Positions 1-6,930 of a stretch of DNA of 14,190 nucleotides are shown piece after piece. This DNA comes from CAYSHJ01 sp964589725. GTDB taxonomy: Bacteria > Planctomycetota > Planctomycetia > Planctomycetales > Planctomycetaceae. The notes under the pieces are model-generated. The model ran no database searches. It was not told the origin of the DNA and saw only the letters and a list, made by a program, of their open reading frames with translations. The stretch lies in the NCBI GenBank assembly GCA_964589725.1, contig CAZPUJ010000760.1, forward strand, positions 1 to 14,190, in the 5' to 3' direction. A program made the position numbers and the translations under genes. Each line of letters opens with the position of its first letter. Within the stretch, counting starts at the first letter, position 1.

Positions 1-261
1 GATCTGCTCCAAGGCTCGAGTGCATTTGTTGATCAAGTCCACGTTGAAGTGCTGGTAGGTGATGTCGAGCGATTCTCGAGCTTGGTCAATCGCGGCGAAG
101 TTTTCTGCCACGGCGGCGGCATGGCTGGAGTCCGCGATGAAAAATGCAAACCCTGGCGGGAACTGCTGGTAAAAATGGAGCAACCGACGAAGGAACTGCG
201 GTCGATTGTGGGTCGGCACCAGGCAGGTTATGTCGGCTGTCGATTTGTTGTCATCGGCCAT
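1..261 (-). CDS. Glycosyltransferase-like protein, N-terminal part (runs off window)
   Basis: The reading frame starts at ATG 261 and stays open to base 1, giving 87 residues; the C-terminus lies outside the window. The start is supported by AGGAAG about 8 bases upstream and by lying 32 bases after the aminotransferase stop. The N-terminus reads TCLVPTHNRPQFLRRLL (residues ~12-28), a beta-strand plus Asn-Arg-Pro pattern typical of GT-A-type family 2-like glycosyltransferases, where it begins the nucleotide-sugar-binding fold. As the last visible gene of a sugar-biosynthesis cluster it probably transfers the finished sugar, or another one, to a surface glycan. The catalytic DxD region is not in the window, so substrate and exact family cannot be given. 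Confidence 0.7.
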   Translation of the reverse strand, partial: MADDNKSTADITCLVPTHNRPQFLRRLLHFYQQFPPGFAFFIADSSHAAAVAENFAAIDQARESLDITYQHFNVDLINKCTRALEQI

Positions 262-293
262 GGATCGGTCTTCCTATCGCTCGTACCATCACA

Positions 294-1454
294 TTATGCT
301 GCCGCTGCGTCTGCGACATAGGCTGGTGCCTCTTCGGAAACTATCTGAGCGAGTGTTTCGCAGACAATATCGACTTGAGCAGCCGTGAGCGACATCGCGG
401 AAGGAAGATTGATGCCGCACGGACTGAGGCGATAAGCGACGACGTTGCGGCGCTGCGCTTTGACGCGGTCGGCCGCGTCGTGAAACGCTGGCAACGAACT
501 GAGCGGGCGAAAGAAGGGCCGCGTGTCGATGCCACGTTTCGACAACCGCTGCATCAACACATCGCACTTCCAACCTAAACCTGGATCGAGCACCGCCGTG
601 ACCATCCAATAGGAATTGACGGTTTCCACAGGTTCCGAGTTCAGCGTCAGCCCCGGAATCCCCTGCAGGCGTTCAGCGTACCATCGAAAAATCTCACGCT
701 TCCGCGCCACCAGTTCCTCGGCACGCTCGAGCTGAGCCAGACCGAGCGCGGCTTGCAAGCTGCTCATCCTATACTTAAACGCCACTTCCCAGTTATAAAA
801 ACTGACATCACCCGGCGCGCGGCCATGATCGCGCAGAAAACACACTCGGTCAAACAGATCCCGGCGATCGGTGACCAGCATCCCTCCTTCGCCCGTCGTA
901 ATGGTTTTGGAACCGTGAAAACTAAATACACCCGTATCACCAAATGAACCTGCCTTGCGGCCGGCATTCTCCGATCCAAACGCCTCGGCGGCATCCTCAA
1001 TGACCGCAATGCCGTGACGAGTTGCCAAATTCAAGAGCGCGTCCATGTCGGGCATGTTGCCGTACAAGTCAACCGCGACAATGGCCTTTGTCTTGTCTGT
1101 GATGCACTGCGCCACAGACGCTGGCGACAGGCACCATGTGTGTTCATCAATATCGGCAAAGATCGGCGTCGCTCCGACATAGATAATCGGTGCCGCGGAG
1201 GCAATCCAGGTCACGTCGGGGACGATCACCTCGTCCCCCGGACCGATTCCCAGCGCCGCGAGCGACAAATGAATCGCCGAGGTGCAAGAAGGCAGAGCCA
1301 CCGCGTGTTGGACCCCGATGTAATCCGCGAACGCGCGTTCAAACCGATCATGATACCGACTGGCTTGGCCGTACCAGCAATTGGTAACTGCGTCGGTGAC
1401 GTAATCAATTTCCCGCTGAGTAATCCAGGGGCCGGCGACAGGAATCCGTTCCAT
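294..1454 (-). CDS. DegT/DnrJ/EryC1/StrS-family PLP-dependent sugar aminotransferase (perosamine-synthase-like)
   Basis: The protein has 386 residues, normal for the family. It should transfer an amino group, usually from glutamate, to a keto-sugar nucleotide in the cytoplasm. Visible hallmarks are the cofactor-binding segment ALPSCTSAIHLSL (53-65), VIEDAAEAFG with Asp154 expected to contact the PLP pyridine nitrogen, and SFHGSKTITTGEGG with Lys183 as the Schiff-base lysine. The overall pattern resembles GDP-perosamine synthase (PerA/RfbE) and other 4-keto-sugar C4 transaminases, but the nucleotide carrier cannot be read from sequence. The ATG start has AAGGA about 9 bases upstream, and only 5 bases separate it from the preceding gene's stop, so it is almost certainly cotranscribed. 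With the formyltransferase upstream it suggests an N-formylated amino sugar. Confidence 0.92.
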   Translation of the reverse strand: MERIPVAGPWITQREIDYVTDAVTNCWYGQASRYHDRFERAFADYIGVQHAVALPSCTSAIHLSLAALGIGPGDEVIVPDVTWIASAAPIIYVGATPIFADIDEHTWCLSPASVAQCITDKTKAIVAVDLYGNMPDMDALLNLATRHGIAVIEDAAEAFGSENAGRKAGSFGDTGVFSFHGSKTITTGEGGMLVTDRRDLFDRVCFLRDHGRAPGDVSFYNWEVAFKYRMSSLQAALGLAQLERAEELVARKREIFRWYAERLQGIPGLTLNSEPVETVNSYWMVTAVLDPGLGWKCDVLMQRLSKRGIDTRPFFRPLSSLPAFHDAADRVKAQRRNVVAYRLSPCGINLPSAMSLTAAQVDIVCETLAQIVSEEAPAYVADAAAA

Positions 1455-1459
1455 ATTAT

Positions 1460-2197
1460 TCAGTCCTTCACGCGCTTCAGAAAACCGTCGGGAGCGACGG
1501 TGATGAGCAACTTGCCGTCGATGTCGTTGTCGATGACAAAGCGGTCGGTTTGCGTCAGAAATTCTCGAACCGCCGTCTTGGGATTATTTCCCGGTCCCCA
1601 CGGCCGGTCGGGAAAGAACGATGCGGGCATGTCTTCAATGAGCGTGTCGTACACAATCACGTAACTCCCAGCCTTCACCAGCGGTGAATAGGCTTTTAGT
1701 TCGCTCAGCACATGGTCATGCGTGTGGTTCGAGTCGAGCAGCACGAGGACTCGCGACCGCCCCTCAGCCAACTGGCGAACTTGAGCGACGGTCTCCGGGG
1801 CAATCGACGATCCTTCGACCAAGCGGATTCGCTTGCTCATCGGGTGAGCTTCGATCGCGGCCCGGTTGTGAGGCCGGACGTCAATATCGACCCCCACCAC
1901 GAGGCCATCGCCACCTATCAATTCCATCAACGACGCGGCGTAAATGAGCGAGCCGCCGTGCGCCACGCCCGTTTCCACAATCAAGTCGGGCTTAATCCGC
2001 CACACCAACTCTTGCAACGCGATCATGTCTTGCGGCAACTGAATGATCGGACGCCCCATCCAAGTGAAGTTGTACGCGTACTTGTGAGGCGTGATCTCAC
2101 GCATCCAGATGCGCGACAGTGCCTGGACGTCTTTGTCGCCCCGCAGGTTGCGGATGTTGTTCGCGACTTCCAGGAAAAACTGATCGATCGGGTTCAT
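1460..2197 (-). CDS. CmcI-family SAM-dependent methyltransferase (often labelled cephalosporin hydroxylase)
   Basis: The protein has 245 residues, close to the usual family length. It resembles the CmcI family, whose members are class I SAM methyltransferases despite the hydroxylase label. Visible features are the SAM-binding glycine segment VETGVAHGGS (74-83), the acidic segment VVGVDID (101-107), and LLDSNHTHDHV (153-163), the region expected to bind metal and position substrate. I chose ATG 2197 because its ATGA overlaps the WbqC stop codon, a translational-coupling arrangement. A longer frame to 2236 exists but lies wholly inside the upstream gene. In this cluster the likely role is O-methylation of a sugar hydroxyl or modification of the glycan; the substrate is unknown. 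Confidence 0.85.
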   Translation of the reverse strand: MNPIDQFFLEVANNIRNLRGDKDVQALSRIWMREITPHKYAYNFTWMGRPIIQLPQDMIALQELVWRIKPDLIVETGVAHGGSLIYAASLMELIGGDGLVVGVDIDVRPHNRAAIEAHPMSKRIRLVEGSSIAPETVAQVRQLAEGRSRVLVLLDSNHTHDHVLSELKAYSPLVKAGSYVIVYDTLIEDMPASFFPDRPWGPGNNPKTAVREFLTQTDRFVIDNDIDGKLLITVAPDGFLKRVKD

Positions 2198-2931
2198 GCG
2201 GCTTGAGCCTGTGAGAGTTGCAAAAAGGTCCGCCACGGCAGTGTGGCCGAGTGAATGAATCGCACTCCGTCAGGTCCGACGTTGGCGATGAGGTCCAGAA
2301 TCGAGACAAATGGCGTGAACTCGCCATGCAATTGCGGATACGGCGTCCGGCGATAATCGAGATACTCGACGGCGATCCCTTTCGATTCCGCCAACTCGTG
2401 GTCGAAATAATTCCGGGCACCATGTCCGGTCACATAAACATTCCCGCCAAAGTGTTCGACAACTGCCAAGACCCGTTCAGTACTCTTGCCTGAAATACCC
2501 AGCCGTGAGGACCAAGAAAACGCACGCCCTTGATCGAGTCCAAAGTAGCGGCACACCGTCTCGATACTGTCGGCACTCAGTGACGCCAGATTGTCGTGAG
2601 CTTGGTCGTAAACTGACCGGACCACATTCAGCATGTCATCCCGAAACGGCGCTTTCGCATACGATTGTTTGAGCAACTCTTGATGCTTGCGTCTCCAATT
2701 CGGCGCGGGATCGAGCCGGGCATCGCGGATGTTCTGTCCGAGCCGGACATCTTGAAGCGGAGTCGTCAGCCAACAGATTCCGTTTGGAGTTTTGATCTGG
2801 ACCCGATTGAAAAAGCTCCCCTTGGAAAACGGCACGTCATCGTAATGCACGAACACATCGCACAGGCGGATTTGTTCAAACAGCCCCACCCACGGGAACA
2901 GCATTGGCTGTGAAATCACCACGCTAGTCAT
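2194..2931 (-). CDS. WbqC-family protein
   Basis: The protein has 245 residues and matches the WbqC-like family found in O-antigen and capsule clusters. The N-terminal signature is clear: VVISQPMLFPWVGLFEQI (4-21), then FVHYDDVPFSKGSFFNRVQI and WLTTPL. The biochemical role of this family is not firmly established; it may modify or attach a group to an amino sugar. I chose ATG 2931 because GAGGA lies 5 bases upstream; an in-frame TTG at 2952 would add seven residues without a comparable site. Its stop overlaps the CmcI-like start by 4 bases and 23 bases separate it from the formyltransferase, so it belongs to the same operon. No signal peptide or membrane segment is seen, so it is probably cytoplasmic. 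Confidence 0.88.
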   Translation of the reverse strand: MTSVVISQPMLFPWVGLFEQIRLCDVFVHYDDVPFSKGSFFNRVQIKTPNGICWLTTPLQDVRLGQNIRDARLDPAPNWRRKHQELLKQSYAKAPFRDDMLNVVRSVYDQAHDNLASLSADSIETVCRYFGLDQGRAFSWSSRLGISGKSTERVLAVVEHFGGNVYVTGHGARNYFDHELAESKGIAVEYLDYRRTPYPQLHGEFTPFVSILDLIANVGPDGVRFIHSATLPWRTFLQLSQAQAA

Positions 2932-2936
2932 CTGAT

Positions 2937-2941
2937 TCCTC
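2937..2941 (-). promoter_or_regulatory. Ribosome binding site of the WbqC-family gene
   Basis: GAGGA read on the minus strand, 5 bases before ATG 2931. It decides this start over the upstream in-frame TTG at 2952. Confidence 0.6.
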
Positions 2942-2954
2942 GTGACATTCAAAC

Positions 2955-3743
2955 TTATGCCGCGACTTCAAGCCATTCTGCTTTGCAGAGCCGGTCAAAA
3001 GACGATCGCAGTTTTGCGCTGCTCAGATCGGGATTGCATTTCGAAGACGTTGGCAAGTGAACTGAATAACGGCAACTGCGATTGTCTTCGCCAAACGTCA
3101 GACATCCATTCGACAACAACTCGACGACAAGCAAACCAAGATGTGCCTTTTGCAAGAAGGATATTTTTTCAAATTGGCGATAGGTCGTCTGCGGCGAGAC
3201 CGGATGGCAGGTCTGTGCAATGATTGGCCCCGTATCAACACCAGCATCCACTAGATGAGCCGTTGCTCCCAGATATCGAACACCAACCCGGAAAGCACGC
3301 TCAAGACTGCGTATTCCAGGAAACGCTGGCAGTAAGGACGGGTGGATATTGATCATCGGAAACCGCAGAAAGAGACTTTCTGTGATCAAACGGTCGAAAA
3401 ATAAAAGTCCCGCATCAACCCCTCCGATGTCGGCAAACCACGCGGCGGCTTCGTGGGAAAACATCTCACGGTCCTTGGTTTGGATTCGGTGACACGCAAT
3501 CTTCTCTTGTTCGCAAAACGTTTCCACGCCGCACGGGCGATCCGTGACCACCACCCACTCACAAAGTATCTCTGGGAGACCCGCAAGCGTTCGATAAGCA
3601 GCTCGAAAAGCTCCTCCATTCGTCGAACAGATCAGCCCTATTCGCAACCGGTTTTGATACTTCTTTACTGCCATCACGGGAGCAAGGGTCACGGCCTTCT
3701 CCTGGTTCAATGAAGTTGGAGCCATGCAACTCGGTGAAGTCAT
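2955..3743 (-). CDS. PurN/Fmt-type formyltransferase, probably acting on an amino-sugar nucleotide
   Basis: The protein has 262 residues from ATG 3743. It carries the formyl-transferase fold of PurN and methionyl-tRNA formyltransferase. The catalytic trio is complete: Asn132 and His134 in MINIHPSLLPAF, and Asp170 in AGVDTGPII. Known relatives in surface-sugar clusters transfer formyl from N10-formyltetrahydrofolate to the amine of a 4-amino-4,6-dideoxy sugar; that role fits the downstream aminotransferase better than purine synthesis. The start is uncertain. The core fold begins at about residue 33, and GTG 3692 (residue 18) has AGGAG 6 bases upstream, while ATG 3743 has only a weak GGA; ATG 3674 is a third candidate. 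I kept the longest ATG form because it gives the shortest gap (23 bases) to the epimerase gene. Confidence 0.87.
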   Translation of the reverse strand: MTSPSCMAPTSLNQEKAVTLAPVMAVKKYQNRLRIGLICSTNGGAFRAAYRTLAGLPEILCEWVVVTDRPCGVETFCEQEKIACHRIQTKDREMFSHEAAAWFADIGGVDAGLLFFDRLITESLFLRFPMINIHPSLLPAFPGIRSLERAFRVGVRYLGATAHLVDAGVDTGPIIAQTCHPVSPQTTYRQFEKISFLQKAHLGLLVVELLSNGCLTFGEDNRSCRYSVHLPTSSKCNPDLSSAKLRSSFDRLCKAEWLEVAA

Positions 3744-3766
3744 TTTTCCGGGGCTCGATTTCTACT

Positions 3767-4312
3767 TCAGGCGGCAGATCCAGACCTAGTCCAGTCCGGC
3801 CAGGCTTGGTCCTTCGCGGCGATCACGCTGATCGGCAACGGCCACTCAATCCGAAACGTCGGATCATTCCAGCGGATGCCACCGGAGCTTCCTGCAACGT
3901 ACCCGTGGGACATCTGGTAAAAGATTTCGGTATCGTCGGTCAGCGTTTGAAATCCGTGTGCGAAGCTCTCAGGAAGGTAGAGCATCCGGTGATTCGCGGC
4001 CGAAAGTTCATGCCCGACCCAGTGACCGAACGTCGGCGACTCGGGCAGCAAATCGACAGCCACATCAAATATCGCACCGCGAGTACACCTCACCAACTTC
4101 GTCTCCGCGTGAGGGGCTCGTTGGAAGTGCATGCCACGGACGGTGCCCCGCCGGTGATTGAACGAGATGTTGCACTGCGCGAGTCGTGGATTGAGGCCAT
4201 GTTCCTCAAACTCGCGAGCACACCACGTCCGCGCGAACGCCCCGCGTTCATCGGTGATGAGCTCAGGCTCGATCAAACAGGCACCGGCGAGTTCGAGGGG
4301 AGTGAAGATCAT
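3767..4312 (-). CDS. rfbC: RmlC/RfbC-type dTDP-4-dehydrorhamnose 3,5-epimerase homologue
   Basis: The protein has 181 residues, the standard size of this cupin epimerase. It shows GMHFQ with catalytic His62, Lys72 in HAETKLVR, Tyr132 in EIFYQMS, GGIRWNDPTFRIEWP (144-158), and Asp168 in AAKDQAWP; these match the His/Tyr/Asp residues known to be needed in RmlC. It should invert C3, C5 or both of a 4-keto-6-deoxyhexose nucleotide in the cytoplasm. No rmlA, rmlB or rmlD gene is in the window; the neighbours are CDP-sugar genes, so the natural substrate may be CDP-4-keto-6-deoxyglucose or its C-methylated product rather than the dTDP sugar (inference). It starts 17 bases after the methyltransferase stop; no strong ribosome site is visible. 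Confidence 0.9.
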   Translation of the reverse strand: MIFTPLELAGACLIEPELITDERGAFARTWCAREFEEHGLNPRLAQCNISFNHRRGTVRGMHFQRAPHAETKLVRCTRGAIFDVAVDLLPESPTFGHWVGHELSAANHRMLYLPESFAHGFQTLTDDTEIFYQMSHGYVAGSSGGIRWNDPTFRIEWPLPISVIAAKDQAWPDWTRSGSAA

Positions 4313-4329
4313 GCGAAGTTGTCCGACCG

Positions 4330-5880
4330 CTACGCGACGCGCACATTCGGAATCGGGATGATGAACTTCCCACCTTGATCTCGGTACTTCTTCTGCTGAG
4401 CCAGGATCTCATCCGCGAAGTTCCACGTCAGCAGCAGACAGTAGTCGGGCTGGTCGGAGGACAGCTTGTCGGGGTCATGAATCTTCAAGCGAGTTCCTGG
4501 CGTGTAGCGGCCCTGCTTGACGGTGCTGCGGTCCACGACGTAATCGAGCAGGTCGGCACCGATGCCGAAATAGTTCAGCAGCGTACTGCCCTTGGCCGAG
4601 GCTCCGTAAACGGCGATTCGTTGATTGTTGGACTTCAGCGAGCCGATCAAGTCGGTCAGATCACGGCGGAGTTGTTCGACTCGTTGGCCGAAGTCGCGAT
4701 ACGACTCGGATCGGCAAGCCCACGTCGCCTCTTCAGCGAGCAGTTCGCGCACGTTGTCGCTCGGTGAAAACGGAACTTGGACGTGCCGATTGGCAACGGC
4801 CCCGCGTTGATTGTGTTCATTGGAATTCGGATTGAAACCGCCGACGACGTTTGTGCTTTGGCCCGAGGGGCCGAAACAAACCAGCCCAGGGCAACGCCCT
4901 GGGTCCACGGGACCAGGAAGATCGAAGCCCTGAAAGGGCGGCACAATCTCGTCGGCTTGTTTCGCCCTTTCAGGGCTTTTTTGTTTTGGTCGTTCCACAC
5001 CCAGGGCGTTGCCCTGGGCTGATTTGTTGTGGCCTTTCAGGCCAAAATCGCAGGCATGATGATGCCGCGCGAAAATCCGCAACGAACCGCCATGAATTGG
5101 CAGACGTTCGACATCGATGATCTCCAATCCGTGGCGGCGGAAGAGCCGGTCGAGCGCCGTCAGCGAAAAGTAACAGAGATGCTCGTGGTAGATCGTGTCG
5201 AACTCGACGTGGTCGATCAGGTCTTTAAGGTACGGTGTCTCGACCACAACGATGCCGGTTGGTTTGAGCAACGTTGCGAAGCCGGCGACGACACCATTCA
5301 GATCGGGGACGTGAGCCAGCACATTGTTGGCATGAATGACGTCGGCTTGCTGACCGCGTTCGGCCAATTGAACGGACAGATCGCGGCCGAAGAACTCGCT
5401 GATCGTCGGAATGCCCTTCTCGGCTTCGGCCACACGAGCGATGTTCCGTGCCGGTTCGATGCCCAGCACCGGGATACCGCTCTGTTTGTACCACTGCAAC
5501 AAGTAGCCGTCATTACTGGCGATCTCGACCACCAAGCTTTCGGCCGACAGTTCTTCGGCGTCGGTCAGTCGCTCGGCAATGCCGCGCGCGTGCTGGACCA
5601 TCGTGTCGGAGAACGACGAAAAGTAGGCGTACTCGCGAAACAGCGTTTCCGGCGGCACCGTTTCGGTGATTTGCACGAGCGAGCAGTCCGGGCACCACGC
5701 CAACTCCAGCGGCCAGCGCGGTTCCGGCTGATCGAGTTGTTCCTCGGTCAGCAGCGCGTTGGCCAACGGTGTCTTGCCCAAAGACAAAATACTCGTCAAG
5801 CCGCGCCGACCGCACGAACGACATTCAGCGTCGGCCGCGCGGCTGTCTTCGACTCGGCTGGGAAGTGGTTTTTGTACCAT
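4330..5880 (-). CDS. NDP-sugar C-methyltransferase interrupted in frame by a palindromic repeat
   Basis: The 516-residue product has the three-part layout of sugar C-methyltransferases such as TylC3, NovU and TcaB9: an N-terminal zinc motif (Cys20, Cys23, Cys63, Cys66), a SAM domain (VVEIASNDGYLL, 117-128; ETPYLKDL, 214-221; the active-site segment TIYHEHLCYFS, 229-239), and a C-terminal domain with VYGASAKGSTLLNYF (424-438) ending IIPIPNV. Family members are usually about 410 residues. The excess lies between HGGSLRIFA (263-271) and DNVRELLAEE (375-384), and about 64 residues of it (279-342) are encoded by the palindrome at 4857-5046. The frame is intact and both flanking domains keep their motifs, so the protein may still work, with the insert as a loop. 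The start overlaps the dehydratase gene by 85 bases; no later in-frame start precedes Cys20. Confidence 0.9.
   Translation of the reverse strand: MVQKPLPSRVEDSRAADAECRSCGRRGLTSILSLGKTPLANALLTEEQLDQPEPRWPLELAWCPDCSLVQITETVPPETLFREYAYFSSFSDTMVQHARGIAERLTDAEELSAESLVVEIASNDGYLLQWYKQSGIPVLGIEPARNIARVAEAEKGIPTISEFFGRDLSVQLAERGQQADVIHANNVLAHVPDLNGVVAGFATLLKPTGIVVVETPYLKDLIDHVEFDTIYHEHLCYFSLTALDRLFRRHGLEIIDVERLPIHGGSLRIFARHHHACDFGLKGHNKSAQGNALGVERPKQKSPERAKQADEIVPPFQGFDLPGPVDPGRCPGLVCFGPSGQSTNVVGGFNPNSNEHNQRGAVANRHVQVPFSPSDNVRELLAEEATWACRSESYRDFGQRVEQLRRDLTDLIGSLKSNNQRIAVYGASAKGSTLLNYFGIGADLLDYVVDRSTVKQGRYTPGTRLKIHDPDKLSSDQPDYCLLLTWNFADEILAQQKKYRDQGGKFIIPIPNVRVA
4857..5046. repeat. Nested palindromic element inserted in the methyltransferase gene
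   Basis: The element is about 190 bp and has inverted symmetry around position ~4951. Outer ends are tttggcc (4857-4863) and ggccaaa (5040-5046). The arms at 4883-4904 and 4999-5020 are perfect 22/22 reverse complements, and each contains the self-complementary CCCAGGGCAACGCCCTGGG. The inner arms, 4926-4946 and 4957-4977, match at 19 of 21 positions and contain GCCCTGAAAGGGC. Each half therefore holds three small hairpins. It resembles a MITE or REP-like mobile palindrome; it has no transposase, and I saw no clear target-site duplication. Confidence 0.9.
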
Positions 5881-6842
5881 GCGATCGTCCTGCTCAATCC
5901 TTCGTCCAGCGTGAAGAGCGGTTCCCAGCTCAGCAACCGCCGAGCTTTCGTCGCGTCGAGTGATTGATGCTTGATCTCGTAACTTGCCTCGCCGAGCACA
6001 TCGGGGCGCAGCGGCGAATTCATCGCGGCGAGAATCCGTTCGACCAATTGCAGCACCGTCACCTGCGTCTCGTTCGACAGATTGAACGCTTCACCGGCGA
6101 GCTGCGGTTTGATCGCGAGGTGTTCGGCGAGGTGCATGTACGCCACTGCGCCATCCTCGACGTAGAAGTAGTCGCGGATGAATGAGCCGTCCGACCGAAT
6201 GACCGGCCGTTGCCCGCGCATCACCGAGCGAATCGTCCCCGGTACGATGCGATTCCAGTTGAGATCGCCGCCGCCGTAAAAGTTGCCGCATCGCGTGATG
6301 ACCACCGGCGAGCCGTAGGTCGTCGCGTAGGTCTGACAGATCAAGTCGCTGCACGATTTGCTGACGTCGTAAGGATGCCGCCCGGCCAACGGTGTCTCTT
6401 CGGTGTAAGGCAACACGGGCGTGTCGCCGTACGCCTTGTCCGACGAGGCCGCGATAATCTGCTGCACCTTCGGGCTGCTGCGACAAGCTTCGAGCAGCTT
6501 CCAGGTGCCGCCGATGTTGGTCTCGAACGTCGAAGTCGGATTCCGATTCGCGATGCCGACAATCGCCTGCGCCGCGAGGTGCATGACCGTCTCAACCTCA
6601 AACTCACCAAGCACTCGTTCAAGGCACTCTTGATCGCACAGATCGCCACGCACGACGGTCACTCGCTCGAGCAATCGGCTGTGCACGAGTTCCGATTGAG
6701 GCACCCAATCACGCACAAGGCAGACGACATCCGCCTCCGCTTCGATCAAGCGTTTGACCAACCAGCCACCGACCAAGCCGGTCGCGCCGCTGACAAAAAC
6801 TCGGCGATCGCGCCAAAAGTCGCGGTTGATCGTGTTGAGCAT
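5796..6842 (-). CDS. rfbG: CDP-glucose 4,6-dehydratase-like SDR enzyme
   Basis: The product has 348 residues from ATG 6842. It is an extended short-chain dehydrogenase: NAD-binding GATGLVG (19-25), HLAAQA (88-93), AASSDKAYG (131-139) carrying the Asp-Lys pair typical of 4,6-dehydratases, and YDVSK with catalytic Tyr158 and Lys162. The sequence around GRHPYDVSKSCSDL and CGNFYGGGDLNWNRIVPG is typical of RfbG, which converts CDP-glucose to CDP-4-keto-6-deoxyglucose. The adjacent cytidylyltransferase supports CDP as carrier. The frame is open upstream to 7187, but that part overlaps the cytidylyltransferase and the 6861-6930 palindrome and has no family similarity. The C-terminus runs about 20 residues past the expected TIAWYKNHF end and overlaps the next gene. 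Confidence 0.9.
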   Translation of the reverse strand: MLNTINRDFWRDRRVFVSGATGLVGGWLVKRLIEAEADVVCLVRDWVPQSELVHSRLLERVTVVRGDLCDQECLERVLGEFEVETVMHLAAQAIVGIANRNPTSTFETNIGGTWKLLEACRSSPKVQQIIAASSDKAYGDTPVLPYTEETPLAGRHPYDVSKSCSDLICQTYATTYGSPVVITRCGNFYGGGDLNWNRIVPGTIRSVMRGQRPVIRSDGSFIRDYFYVEDGAVAYMHLAEHLAIKPQLAGEAFNLSNETQVTVLQLVERILAAMNSPLRPDVLGEASYEIKHQSLDATKARRLLSWEPLFTLDEGLSRTIAWYKNHFPAESKTAARPTLNVVRAVGAA

Positions 6843-6860
6843 GCTGTCGTCCGTGACATT

Positions 6861-6930
6861 CGTAGGATGGGCATTCTTGCCCGTCATTTTCGTAAGATCT
6901 ACGACGGGCAAGAGTGCCCATCCTCCTACG
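6861..6930. repeat. Palindromic repeat between rfbF and rfbG
   Basis: The arms 6861-6885 and 6903-6930 are reverse complements, with the core GGATGGGCATTCTTGCCCGTC on the left and its near match on the right (one mismatch and a short insertion). The loop is about 17 bases. The element covers the cytidylyltransferase stop codon (6926-6928) and almost the whole gap before rfbG. Very similar GGATGGGCA...TTGCCCGTC palindromes are, from memory, common in planctomycete genomes. Confidence 0.85.

Noticed and set aside
4857..5046. Intein or group II intron in the methyltransferase
   Set aside because: The insert is far too short, has no splicing-domain motifs, and is explained by its palindromic structure.
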